Numbered from the stretch's first letter, positions 1 to 6,182 are shown. The stretch: DNA of 12,605 nt from Chitinophagaceae bacterium (GCA_021151685.1 JAGKWS010000111.1:1-12605); one strand, 5' to 3'. Made by a program: numbers and translations. The notes: generated by a model from the sequence alone, not told the origin.

Positions 1-8
1 ATTTTGCA

Positions 9-28
9 GCCATAGTCCTTCCTATGGC
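9..28. other. Short inverted repeat near window edge
   Basis: GCCATAG and CTATGGC form a perfect 7-bp stem around a 6-base loop. There is no T-tract on either side, so this is at best the remnant of a terminator or leader hairpin of an upstream gene outside the window. The flanking 118 bases before the first gene hold no coding sequence that I can support. TTGCAGCCA occurs twice there, at 4-12 and 46-54. Confidence 0.25.
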
Positions 29-102
29 GAAAAATGTAACGAAGTTGCAGCCAAAAACAACCATAAGAAACGCAATGAATAAATCTTAAACCGGCTCTTT
101 AG

Positions 103-110
103 TATCTTCG
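103..110 (+). promoter_or_regulatory. Candidate -7 element of the glycosyltransferase gene
   Basis: TATCTTCG matches the Bacteroidetes -7 consensus TAnnTTTG at all but one position. Its last base is only 8 bases before the ATG at 119, so initiation at the usual distance would give an almost leaderless mRNA. No TTTG/TTG -33 element sits at the expected 19-21 bp upstream, so the call is tentative. The same element-to-ATG spacing occurs at tgt. Confidence 0.4.
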
Positions 111-118
111 CCCGCACA

Positions 119-1357
119 ATGAACATCCTGCTGATTCATCAGTACTTTCTGGAAGAAGACGATCCCGGAGGCTCTCGCTGGAACGAATTTTCGCGCATCT
201 GGACCGCCGCCGGTCACAACGTAACCGTTGTAGCCGGTATGATGCACTATAACGGTCACGAAAAACGGGCCGAATACAAGGGCAAATACTTTGTACCTAA
301 AAAACAAGGCGATGTTACCGTATGGCGTTGCCATGTGTCCGAGGCATACAACAAAAGCTTTTTGGGTCGCCTGTGGGGCTATTTCTCCTTTATGTTCTCT
401 GCCCTGTGGGCGGGTCTATTCAAGGCAAAAGGCAAATTCGATGTGGTCATTGTTACCTCGCCACCACTGTTTGTAGGCATTACCGGCTATCTCATTTCGC
501 GGCTCAGGCGCATGCCCTTTGTGTTCGAGGTGCGCGACTTGTGGCCGGAATCGGCCATAGATACGGGCGTGCTCAACAACAAACTCATCATCAAGCTGGC
601 CTATTGGGTAGAGGCATTCATCTACCGTACGGCCAAAATGATAAACGTACTCACACCCGCATTCTACAACACCCTGTGCGACAAAAAAGGCATACCCGAA
701 AACAAGCTGATTCAAATATCCAACGCAGCCGATTTCAGCCTGTCCGAAAAACTGCTGCGCGACTTCGACCGCGAGGCGTTCCGCAAACAGCATGAACTGG
801 ACGGCCATTTTGTGATTACCTACGTAGGTGCCCATGGCGTAGCCAACCACTTGGAGCAGGTGCTGGATGCCGGCGAAGCACTGGCCGATACCAATGTATT
901 GTTCCTGCTCATAGGGCAGGGTATGGAAAAAGAAAGACTCATGAAACTGGCTGTAGAGCGCAAAGTGCCCAATGTGCGCTTTCTCGACTCTGTACCCAAG
1001 GCCGAGGTGTTCCGCTACATACTGGCCTCAGAAATGGGGGCATCGGTTCTCAAAAAGGTAGACACATTCAAAACCGTTTACTCCAACAAAACATTCGACT
1101 ACATGTCGTGCAAACGCCCCATACTCATGGCCATAGATGGTGTTTCGCGCCAGTTGGTAGAAGATGCCGGTGCTGGCACCTATGTAGAGCCCGAGAATGC
1201 CGCAGAGTATAGCCGCATCATACGCCAATACCTTGCCCAGCCCCACCGCGTGGCCACCGAAGGCGAAAGCGGCTACCAATATGCCCGCAACAACTTCGAC
1301 CGCGAGGTGCTGGCACACCGATACCTGTCGCACATAGCCACATTGGTAAAGAAATAA
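119..1357 (+). CDS. Glycosyltransferase family 4, WbuB-like
   Basis: This is a predicted nucleotide-sugar-dependent glycosyltransferase with a GT-B fold, probably working at the cytoplasmic face of the membrane on a lipid-linked surface polysaccharide or exopolysaccharide. The 412 residues are the normal length for the family. The N-terminus has the typical opening IHQYF (6-10) followed by PGGSRWNEF (16-24). The acceptor domain continues to FEVRDLWPES (136-145), a hallmark of WbuB-type GT4 enzymes. The C-terminal donor domain starts near YVGAHG (235-240), with LIGQG (264-268) and the sugar-nucleotide region KTFDYMSCKRPIL (324-336). The ATG fits because homologues begin within a few residues of this point. 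The sugar and acceptor cannot be told from sequence. No other polysaccharide genes lie downstream; any cluster would extend upstream of the window. Confidence 0.9.
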   Translation: MNILLIHQYFLEEDDPGGSRWNEFSRIWTAAGHNVTVVAGMMHYNGHEKRAEYKGKYFVPKKQGDVTVWRCHVSEAYNKSFLGRLWGYFSFMFSALWAGLFKAKGKFDVVIVTSPPLFVGITGYLISRLRRMPFVFEVRDLWPESAIDTGVLNNKLIIKLAYWVEAFIYRTAKMINVLTPAFYNTLCDKKGIPENKLIQISNAADFSLSEKLLRDFDREAFRKQHELDGHFVITYVGAHGVANHLEQVLDAGEALADTNVLFLLIGQGMEKERLMKLAVERKVPNVRFLDSVPKAEVFRYILASEMGASVLKKVDTFKTVYSNKTFDYMSCKRPILMAIDGVSRQLVEDAGAGTYVEPENAAEYSRIIRQYLAQPHRVATEGESGYQYARNNFDREVLAHRYLSHIATLVKK

Positions 1358-1387
1358 TCCCCTTAATTCATACATCAGAATACTTCG

Positions 1388-1403
1388 TTTTCCACACCGT
1401 TGC
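1388..1403 (+). promoter_or_regulatory. DnaA-box-like block overlapping a -33 element
   Basis: TTTTCCACA (1388-1396) matches the relaxed DnaA box TTWTNCACA and is followed directly by CCGTTGC, whose TTG is the candidate -33 element of the microprotein/pdxH promoter. A nearly identical block lies at 2300-2315, at the same 35-base distance from its own -7 element. A DnaA or other repressor/activator site is inferred only from this pattern. Confidence 0.35.
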
Positions 1404-1430
1404 AACTTTTACGATTATGCCGTAACTTGC
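1400..1430 (+). promoter_or_regulatory. Candidate promoter of the microprotein-pdxH unit
   Basis: TTG at 1400-1402, a 20-base spacer and TAACTTGC at 1423-1430 resemble the Bacteroidetes -33/-7 promoter (TTG, about 20 bp, TAnnTTTG). The -7 element is imperfect. It lies 20 bases before the ATG at 1450 and is the only promoter-like sequence between the glycosyltransferase stop and pdxH. Confidence 0.4.
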
Positions 1431-1449
1431 GGCCACAAAATTCACAATC

Positions 1450-1599
1450 ATGAGCCAACTGATGCTGGGTGCTTTCTACGATTCGGTTAACCTTAGTGTA
1501 GGCCCCATCCTTACTTATACATTCTTCTTCCTGCTTACCATAGAGTTCCTGTATGTAAGCTTCAAGTACACAGGCACAGGAGACGATACCGAAAAATAA
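1450..1599 (+). CDS. 49-residue single-pass membrane microprotein
   Basis: The reading frame runs from ATG to TAA and encodes 49 residues. After a short N-terminal segment, residues about 17-38 (from VGPILTY to FLYVSF) form one hydrophobic, aromatic-rich helix long enough to cross the membrane. The tail after it is short and polar, with one lysine and then acidic residues (TGDDTEK). The stop is 5 bases before the GTG of pdxH, and a promoter-like sequence lies just upstream, so the two are probably co-transcribed and perhaps translationally coupled. I do not recognise the family. The case for it being real rests on the clean transmembrane pattern, codon choice similar to the neighbours, and the tight spacing. 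It could instead be chance coding in a pdxH leader. Confidence 0.6.
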   Translation: MSQLMLGAFYDSVNLSVGPILTYTFFFLLTIEFLYVSFKYTGTGDDTEK

Positions 1600-1604
1600 G
1601 CCCC

Positions 1605-2258
1605 GTGAACGACCAACCACGCAACTTAGCCGACATTCGTATGGACTACATGCTGGCCGCACTCGATGAGCAGACGGCCGGCGCAGACCCCATTTCGTTT
1701 TTCGACAAGTGGTTTATCGAGGCCGACACTTCGGGCATATCAGAAGTTAATGCCATGACCCTTGCCACGGTAGGTGCCGAGGGTACACCCCACGCACGCA
1801 TTGTACTGCTCAAGGGCATTGACGAGCGCGGGTTTTCGTTTTTCACCAACTACCAGAGCCATAAAGGCAACCAGATAGACGCCAACCCCAATGTGGCTCT
1901 GCTCTTCTTCTGGAAGGAGCTGGAAAGACAGGTACGCATAGAGGGCACCATAAGCAAACTACCACCGCAAGAGAGCGACGAGTATTTTCAGTCGCGCCCG
2001 GCAGGTAGCCGCCTTGGTGCATGGTCATCGCCACAAAGCAGAGTCATAGAAACCCGCCAGGTGCTCGATGCCAACTATGCACAATACCAGCAACAATTTG
2101 CCGACGGCAACATACCCCGCCCACCCCATTGGGGCGGTTACATTGTGTCGCCCACACGCATAGAGTTCTGGCAGGGGCGTAGCAGCCGCATGCACGACCG
2201 CATCCTGTTCACACGCTTGTCCGATGGCACATGGCAGCGCAGCAGGCTGGCACCATAG
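1605..2258 (+). CDS. pdxH: Pyridoxine/pyridoxamine 5'-phosphate oxidase
   Basis: This FMN-dependent cytosolic oxidase converts pyridoxine 5'-phosphate or pyridoxamine 5'-phosphate to PLP, using O2 and releasing H2O2. It is the last step of de novo PLP synthesis and also serves salvage. The 217 residues align to E. coli PdxH with a constant +3 offset: RIVLLK (65-70), TN (81-82), K87, Q109, substrate residues Y127, R131 and S135, QS (144-145), W189, RMH (195-197) and R199. It ends in the usual RLAP. One difference is His86 where the E. coli enzyme has the FMN-phosphate contact Arg83. The GTG start was chosen because the conserved DIRMDY segment (10-15), equivalent to E. coli HLRREY, lies upstream of the first in-frame ATG-initiated alternatives. 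GTG is 5 bases after the microprotein stop. Confidence 0.97.
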   Translation: MNDQPRNLADIRMDYMLAALDEQTAGADPISFFDKWFIEADTSGISEVNAMTLATVGAEGTPHARIVLLKGIDERGFSFFTNYQSHKGNQIDANPNVALLFFWKELERQVRIEGTISKLPPQESDEYFQSRPAGSRLGAWSSPQSRVIETRQVLDANYAQYQQQFADGNIPRPPHWGGYIVSPTRIEFWQGRSSRMHDRILFTRLSDGTWQRSRLAP

Positions 2259-2266
2259 GGTAAAAG

Positions 2267-2315
2267 TTTTCCACATGTTTTTCAAGGCGGCAATACAAGT
2301 TATGCACACCGTTTC
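2267..2315 (+). promoter_or_regulatory. Pair of DnaA-box-like sites upstream of the NlpC/P60 gene
   Basis: TTTTCCACA (2267-2275) and TTATGCACA (2300-2308) both match TTWTNCACA, on the same strand and 33 bases apart, about three helical turns. The second continues as CCGTTTC into the candidate -33 region. They lie in the 111-base gap between pdxH and the NlpC/P60 gene. Function is inferred from pattern only; two or three boxes are too few for a replication origin. Confidence 0.35.
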
Positions 2316-2342
2316 TTTTTACAGAACGGCAAGCTATCTTTA
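2312..2342 (+). promoter_or_regulatory. Candidate promoter of the NlpC/P60 gene
   Basis: TTTC at 2312-2315, a 19-base spacer and TATCTTTA at 2335-2342 resemble the Bacteroidetes promoter (TTTG, 19-21 bp, TAnnTTTG), each with one mismatch. The -7 element is 27 bases before the ATG at 2370, giving a leader of roughly 20 bases. The start codon is preceded by a G-run (2362-2367), one of the few purine-rich stretches near a start in this window. Confidence 0.45.
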
Positions 2343-2369
2343 CCCGTCACACTACAATTTCGGGGGGAA

Positions 2370-3146
2370 ATGCCACACATCTGTACCAAACTGTCTACAG
2401 CCATTGCCGTTACCGGCCTATCGGCAGTTTTGAGCATTGCGCCGCAGCAAGCAGCAGCACAGTTGGCTCCCGCCACACACCCTGCCATAGGCACATTGGG
2501 CAGGCTTATAACCGCCAAACCTGCACGAGCCATCAGGGTAGTAGAAATGCCTGTATCTATCCCCTATGCCCTGCAAGATAACCGTAACAACATTGCTACC
2601 ACCCGCAGCAGCACAAAAAACAATACTACCTCACCGGTAGCACCAGCCGAACTGGCCACAGTTTCCCTGTTCGACAATGAAACAGACCAGATTCTGGAGC
2701 GTTTCGCCATCCTTACCGATCAGGAACCGCACGACATGCACAACACCCGTCTGTACCGGTTTATAGACAACTGGTATGGCGTACGCTACAAATACGGCGG
2801 ACAAGACAGCAACGGCATAGACTGTTCGGGCTTCACCCGCAAGCTATACGCCCATACATTTGGGGTACCCATAGACCGTACATCGCGCCAGCAATACCAC
2901 AAGGCCGAAAAAGTACAGAACCACGAAGAAGCCACCGAGGGCGACCTCGTATTTTTCCGCATACGCCGTTTGCGCATATCGCATGTAGGTGTCTATCTGG
3001 CCAATGGCTACTTCATACACTCATCCCGCTCGCACGGAGTCATAATCTCCAGCCTTAACGATAAATACTGGCAACGCCGCTACGCCGGCTGCGGCCGCGT
3101 AGAACGCCCCGAAGAAGCCACCGAAAGCGGCAGTGTAGATTTGTAA
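2370..3146 (+). CDS. Secreted NlpC/P60 cell-wall peptidase
   Basis: This is a predicted peptidoglycan endopeptidase of the NlpC/P60 family (papain-like cysteine peptidases cutting peptide stems, typically gamma-D-Glu-diaminopimelate bonds), acting in the periplasm. Residues 1-30 look like a Sec signal peptide ending AAA before Gln31. A low-complexity Ala/Thr/Asn/Ser linker follows (about 31-100). The catalytic domain covers about 128-245: the substrate-loop motif YGVRYKYGGQ (136-145), nucleophile Cys152 in DCSGF, catalytic His205 in ISHVGVYL and the third polar residue His217 in FIHSSRSHG. GDLVFF (191-196) is also typical. There is no SH3 or LysM domain, so targeting is unexplained. The length of 258 is normal for a single-domain secreted member. 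Its own promoter is likely; it converges on the NHL gene downstream. Confidence 0.93.
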   Translation: MPHICTKLSTAIAVTGLSAVLSIAPQQAAAQLAPATHPAIGTLGRLITAKPARAIRVVEMPVSIPYALQDNRNNIATTRSSTKNNTTSPVAPAELATVSLFDNETDQILERFAILTDQEPHDMHNTRLYRFIDNWYGVRYKYGGQDSNGIDCSGFTRKLYAHTFGVPIDRTSRQQYHKAEKVQNHEEATEGDLVFFRIRRLRISHVGVYLANGYFIHSSRSHGVIISSLNDKYWQRRYAGCGRVERPEEATESGSVDL

Positions 3147-3165
3147 AAGGTTGTGCATCGCCCAC

Positions 3166-3198
3166 TTTGCACCCAAGCGTCTTCTCCTGTAGTGCAAA
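3166..3198. terminator. Inverted repeat between convergent genes
   Basis: TTTGCAC (3166-3172) and GTGCAAA (3192-3198) are perfectly complementary around a 19-base loop, in the 67-base gap between the stops of the NlpC/P60 and NHL genes. The position suits a bidirectional terminator. The long loop and absence of a T-run make this weak. Confidence 0.25.
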
Positions 3199-3213
3199 CT
3201 CATAACACAAACA

Positions 3214-4545
3214 CTACTCAATCTGCACCGTATTGCTTATTTTATAACGTTCTGTTGTAGCTGTTATCAAATATACTCCCGTCACCAATTCCTGATTTAT
3301 TCTGATAGATTGGTTCGTTTTGCTTCGTTGCGATATGACCGTTTTTCCTTTTAAGTCGGAGACAATTACATCAATATCTTGTATCAGCGGGTCTTCAATA
3401 AAAATAGCAAATCCATTTTTTGCCGGATTGGGCATGATTGAGATGCATGCTGCCTGTGAATTATGTGCATTGGAGGCCTCACCAACAGAAACACTTTTAT
3501 TTGTTATCATCCTTACTTTTCCGTTCGAAGCATCACTTACAAATACATCTCCGTCCTTGTTAACACATATTCCTTGTATTGAACCAAAGGCTGCATACAG
3601 AGGGTTGCCACCATCTCCACTATCTCCAACAGCACCACTACCGGCTATTGTGTTGATAATACCATCTGGTGTTATTTTTCTTACACGGGCGTACACAGAA
3701 GTTGCCAGATAGATATTATCGGCTGTGTCAATTGCAATAAATCCAGCCCTTATACTTGCTGCCGTGGCGGGCCCACCGTCGCCAGAGAATCCAGATGTTC
3801 CATTGCCCGCTACAGTAGTTACAATGCGAGAATGTGCATCGATACGCCTGATGGAAATACTATCCAGATAGTATAGGTTGTTATGCTTGTCTATCACTAA
3901 TACAGTCATAGCTTCCGGAAATTTTGCGGTGTCGGCATGTGCACCGTCCGGGGTCATCCCAATATAACCGTTACCTGCTACTGTGGTAATCATACCGAAT
4001 GTATCTATCTTTCTGATTCTGTGGTTACTGCGATCATTAAAATATACATTGCCGGTATCGTCAGTCACAATGCTGGCAACACTATTAACCTGGGCAGATG
4101 TAGCTGGTATGTGGTCTCCATTGTAGCCGGGCACACCAGTACCTGCTATGGTATTAATAATACCGTTCGGCCCTATTTTACGTAACCTGTACGCATCAGA
4201 AAGATAGACACTACCATCACGGCCTGTGTGAATGTATGCAATATCTTGAATTTTAGCATAAGCAGCAGGCCCACCATCCCCACTATAGCCAGCAGCGTCG
4301 AAACCTGCAAAATGATAGGAATAACCATTGTATGCTGGTCTTATCTTTTTTATGTTGTGCGAGCCTACACATCTTACATAAAGGTTACCTGTGTCATCAA
4401 GAGATATGTTGTAGGGAGTCAACAAGCTATTGGAAGTGGCGGGGACACCATTTCCTATCTCGGTTCCACCGCCAGCCACTGTAATGATTGTCTGAGCACT
4501 ACCCACAAAGGAGAGAAGCATAAATAGGAATAATATATTTTTCAT
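3214..4545 (-). CDS. Secreted NHL-repeat beta-propeller protein with T9SS sorting domain
   Basis: This is a predicted extracellular or surface protein exported by Sec and then by type IX secretion. I chose the ATG at 4545 rather than an upstream in-frame TTG because it opens a clean signal peptide: MKN, a hydrophobic core, and a likely cut after SA (17/18). The total is 443 residues. Six repeats built on (T/F)xAGxG...GDGGPA followed by GNVYxxDxxxxRIRKI recur every 54-56 residues, with the AG dipeptides at about 24, 80, 134, 190, 246 and 301. That predicts a six-bladed NHL propeller. Residues about 366-443 are a type A C-terminal domain: MPNPAKNG near the start, a central VSDLKGK, GVYLITA, and the ending NTVQIE. 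There are no catalytic residues; a binding or scaffold role is inferred. The gene is visibly AT-richer than its neighbours. Confidence 0.87.
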   Translation of the reverse strand: MKNILFLFMLLSFVGSAQTIITVAGGGTEIGNGVPATSNSLLTPYNISLDDTGNLYVRCVGSHNIKKIRPAYNGYSYHFAGFDAAGYSGDGGPAAYAKIQDIAYIHTGRDGSVYLSDAYRLRKIGPNGIINTIAGTGVPGYNGDHIPATSAQVNSVASIVTDDTGNVYFNDRSNHRIRKIDTFGMITTVAGNGYIGMTPDGAHADTAKFPEAMTVLVIDKHNNLYYLDSISIRRIDAHSRIVTTVAGNGTSGFSGDGGPATAASIRAGFIAIDTADNIYLATSVYARVRKITPDGIINTIAGSGAVGDSGDGGNPLYAAFGSIQGICVNKDGDVFVSDASNGKVRMITNKSVSVGEASNAHNSQAACISIMPNPAKNGFAIFIEDPLIQDIDVIVSDLKGKTVISQRSKTNQSIRINQELVTGVYLITATTERYKISNTVQIE

Positions 4546-4614
4546 ATAGGCCTTTTGCAACTACTAAACAACCCCTATTTTGGCGCAATTTTTTCCACTC
4601 GTGTCCAAAACTTA

Positions 4615-4633
4615 GCAAGTATTTTCCACTTGC
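4615..4633 (-). terminator. Candidate terminator after the lipoprotein gene
   Basis: Read on the minus strand, GCAAGT, a 7-base loop and ACTTGC form a 6-bp stem starting 11 bases past the lipoprotein stop, followed by TAAGTTTT. The stem is short and the T-run broken, so termination may be partial and some transcription may continue into the NHL gene 98 bases downstream. Confidence 0.3.
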
Positions 4634-4643
4634 GATTTATACG

Positions 4644-5192
4644 TCACTCCACCACTATTATCGTATTCAGGCTATCGGGCTTGGGGTGCATGGGCCTGAA
4701 GTGGTAATACTGTTCGCGTTCCAGCGTACCTACACCATACTTACCCTTTATCTCCAGCTCCTTTATCACAAAAGTGGTATCGTTCAGTATCTCGCCCGTG
4801 CGCTGTGTAGCCTGATACCCACATGGCCCGCCCCGCCACTTACAAACCCTTATCAGCGTATTCTCGGTATAGAAAGTTCCCCACGACAGCTTGGTTTCTC
4901 TCATCTCTGCCAGGCCCGATGTCAGCCGCAGATAATCCTCCTCTGTACCCACACTGGCCTGTCCGGGATATTTCACCACCCCATTCCGGTAAAAAACAAT
5001 CAGGTCATTCAGTATCAGCCCATTCTCATCCGTATCGGCCGGACTGTAGTAGTAGCCATCCATCCGCAACCGGGTACCAGCATAATCCATCCGCCCAAAC
5101 TGCAAACCCTGATCCCTACACAAACCCAGCTTCTCGCAAGAACTCAAGGCTATTACGCCGAAGGCCATTAGGGTAAATATCGATATTTTCAT
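4644..5192 (-). CDS. Putative lipoprotein of unknown function
   Basis: The 182-residue product begins with a hydrophobic signal ending in the lipobox LSSC, so Cys19 would be lipidated and the protein anchored to the inner or outer membrane, facing the periplasm or surface. Three further cysteines (25, 117, 124) follow; 117 and 124 lie in VCKWRGGPCGY and may form a disulphide. The rest is a mixed polar sequence rich in Tyr and Gly with predicted beta character, ending in YYHFRPMHPKPDSLN, a tail style I associate with uncharacterised Bacteroidetes lipoproteins. I cannot name a family. A perfect -7 element lies 23 bases upstream. The NHL gene is next in the same direction, so they may share transcription. 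Confidence 0.75.
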   Translation of the reverse strand: MKISIFTLMAFGVIALSSCEKLGLCRDQGLQFGRMDYAGTRLRMDGYYYSPADTDENGLILNDLIVFYRNGVVKYPGQASVGTEEDYLRLTSGLAEMRETKLSWGTFYTENTLIRVCKWRGGPCGYQATQRTGEILNDTTFVIKELEIKGKYGVGTLEREQYYHFRPMHPKPDSLNTIIVVE

Positions 5193-5215
5193 CAGGGTTG
5201 TGCTACTATTGCAGT

Positions 5216-5223
5216 CAAAGGTA
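5216..5223 (-). promoter_or_regulatory. -7 element of the lipoprotein gene
   Basis: On the minus strand, TACCTTTG is a perfect match to TAnnTTTG and lies 23 bases before the lipoprotein ATG, giving a leader of about 18 bases. I see no TTG -33 element at 19-21 bp; the nearest is 27 bp away (5251-5253). Confidence 0.5.
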
Positions 5224-5465
5224 GTATATTCTGCTATTGTCCTTAGTGTCCAATTGCCAATGAACCAAATCTAAAATTGAGGTGTCCACCCCAGCGGGGT
5301 GCAAGCTCTGTAGCACAGCAACCTATATTACATCGTTGCTCCATAGTAGCAAAACGATGGCTGTTGCAAATTAAAGCCCTCTGCTACATCGTTTCTTCCC
5401 AACAGGAGTGGTACAGGCATAGCATATCAAAGTAGATTTAGCTCTTACGACCAAAGTACAAACAA

Positions 5466-5473
5466 TATTTTTA
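5466..5473 (+). promoter_or_regulatory. Candidate -7 element of the small secreted protein gene
   Basis: TATTTTTA differs from TAnnTTTG only in the last base and lies 31 bases before the ATG at 5505. The nearest TTT-type -33 sequence (5437-5440) is 25 bp away, longer than usual. A CATCGTT copy (5481-5487) would lie close to the transcription start. Confidence 0.35.
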
Positions 5474-5504
5474 ATAACTTCATCGTTTATAGCATCAAAT
5501 TATC

Positions 5505-5735
5505 ATGAAAAAACTACTGATTCCCGCCCTGCTTATTTTCATTGCCACAAGCACATTCGCAACGCCCAAATACATAATTATTCAGCAACGCTGGGGTTGG
5601 GGCTGGAAGCTGAAACATGTAGATAAACCTACAAAGAAACTGAACAGATGGTGTTATGACGCTGAAACTGATACCTACTACCGTATCAGGTCTGCTTTTG
5701 GCTTTGGGATGACGATAAAGAATAACAAAAAGTAA
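5505..5735 (+). CDS. Small secreted protein, unknown function
   Basis: This 76-residue product starts with MKK, a hydrophobic core (LLIPALLIFIATS) and a probable signal-peptidase site after FA at 18-19, leaving about 57 mature residues. The mature part is strongly basic and aromatic: QQRWGWGWKLKH, one Cys (in RWCYD), two YY/Y-rich stretches and the C-terminal tail IKNNKK. No known domain is recognisable. The signal peptide, the A-rich sequence before the ATG and a hairpin directly after the stop argue that it is a real gene. It stands alone between two long non-coding stretches. A small periplasmic or surface protein is the most that can be said. Confidence 0.62.
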   Translation: MKKLLIPALLIFIATSTFATPKYIIIQQRWGWGWKLKHVDKPTKKLNRWCYDAETDTYYRIRSAFGFGMTIKNNKK

Positions 5736-5736
5736 C

Positions 5737-5751
5737 GGGAATGCAATTCCC
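5737..5751 (+). terminator. Hairpin immediately after the small secreted protein gene
   Basis: GGGAAT, loop GCA and ATTCCC form a perfect 6-bp stem starting two bases after the stop. It lacks a downstream T-run, so it may protect the 3' end or terminate weakly. The 86-bp repeats with more hairpins begin ten bases later. Confidence 0.35.
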
Positions 5752-5760
5752 TAAATCTAG

Positions 5761-5930
5761 GTTGTTCCGGATGTTCCGAAGGGCATCCGGAACTGCCAAT
5801 ATACCCCGTTCTCCAGAACGGCCTTACCTTGCTGTTGCCAAACTATGTTGTTCCGGATGTTCCGAAGGGCATCCGGAACTGCTAATATAGCCCGTTCTCC
5901 AGAACGGCCTTACCTTGCTGTTGCCCAAAT
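5761..5930. repeat. Tandem duplication of an 86-bp palindrome-bearing unit
   Basis: Unit 1 is 5761-5846 and unit 2 is 5847-5930. Over the first 79 bases they differ at only two positions, then diverge at the end. Each unit carries hairpin A, a 10-bp perfect stem GTTCCGGATG/CATCCGGAAC around a 10-base loop (5764-5793 and 5850-5879). Each also carries hairpin B, CCGTTCT-CC-AGAACGG (5806-5821 and 5892-5907). No open reading frame or transposase is present. The look is that of a REP-like or MITE-like intergenic element recently duplicated, or a regulatory double hairpin between the small secreted gene and sdaA. I do not recognise the family. Confidence 0.85.
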
Positions 5931-6182
5931 TTGGAGATGCAGGAACATACCACAAACTGACACATTTACCTATCTTGCCATACCGAAAACATACCTGACA
6001 TGGGCTTTGTTTATAAGATTAAAGAACAAAAAGCAGCGGGCTTTTGGTGGCGTTAAGCAGCCTGTATGCGCCCCACATTATTTCTCAAAAAACACCATCA
6101 CAGCCATGATGTTTGCAGCCCTGTTTCACTATATATTTGCGCCCACGGCCGGGTAGTTGGCCGCTACAAACAAAGGCAGGTG
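5931..6182. other. Non-coding stretch and leader ahead of sdaA
   Basis: With the repeats, this completes a 447-base gap without a supported gene. Open frames crossing it lack protein-like composition and run through the sdaA promoter. Just before it is the palindrome CCAAATTTGG (5925-5934). The sdaA leader contains the stem CGGCC/GGCCG (6146-6150 with 6159-6163) around an 8-base loop, 19 bases before the start codon. Nothing else stands out. Confidence 0.4.
6112..6139 (+). promoter_or_regulatory. Candidate sdaA promoter
   Basis: TATATTTG (6132-6139) is a perfect TAnnTTTG -7 element. TTTG at 6112-6115 could be the -33 element, but the 16-bp spacer is short for this promoter class. Transcription would start near 6145, which supports translation from the GTG at 6183 rather than from upstream in-frame codons. 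Confidence 0.5.

Larger units (their letters stand above)
5193..5504. other. Divergent intergenic region rich in inverted repeats
   Basis: These 312 bases between the lipoprotein gene (minus) and the small secreted protein gene (plus) hold no supported gene. They contain a GC-rich hairpin CACCCC-AGC-GGGGTG (5287-5301). Two overlapping stems follow: AGCAAC (5317-5322) with GTTGCT (5335-5340), or CATCGTTGCT (5331-5340) with AGC-AA-AACGATG (5348-5359, two-base bulge). Both use 5335-5340, so they are mutually exclusive in RNA. CATCGTT also recurs at 5387-5393 and 5481-5487. A riboregulator, operator or small-RNA role is possible but unproven. Confidence 0.45.

Noticed and set aside
1388..2308. 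Replication origin from three DnaA-box-like sites
   Set aside because: There are only three relaxed matches over 0.9 kb. No AT-rich unwinding element and no dnaA, dnaN or similar genes are present. Promoter regulation is more plausible.
5761..5930. CRISPR array or insertion sequence
   Set aside because: There are only two directly abutting units of 86 bp with no spacers, and no cas or transposase gene in the window.
6066..6182. N-terminal extension of SdaA to the ATG at 6066
   Set aside because: The extra 39 residues do not resemble the family, and a perfect -7 element lies inside them. The GTG at 6183 gives the normal N-terminus.
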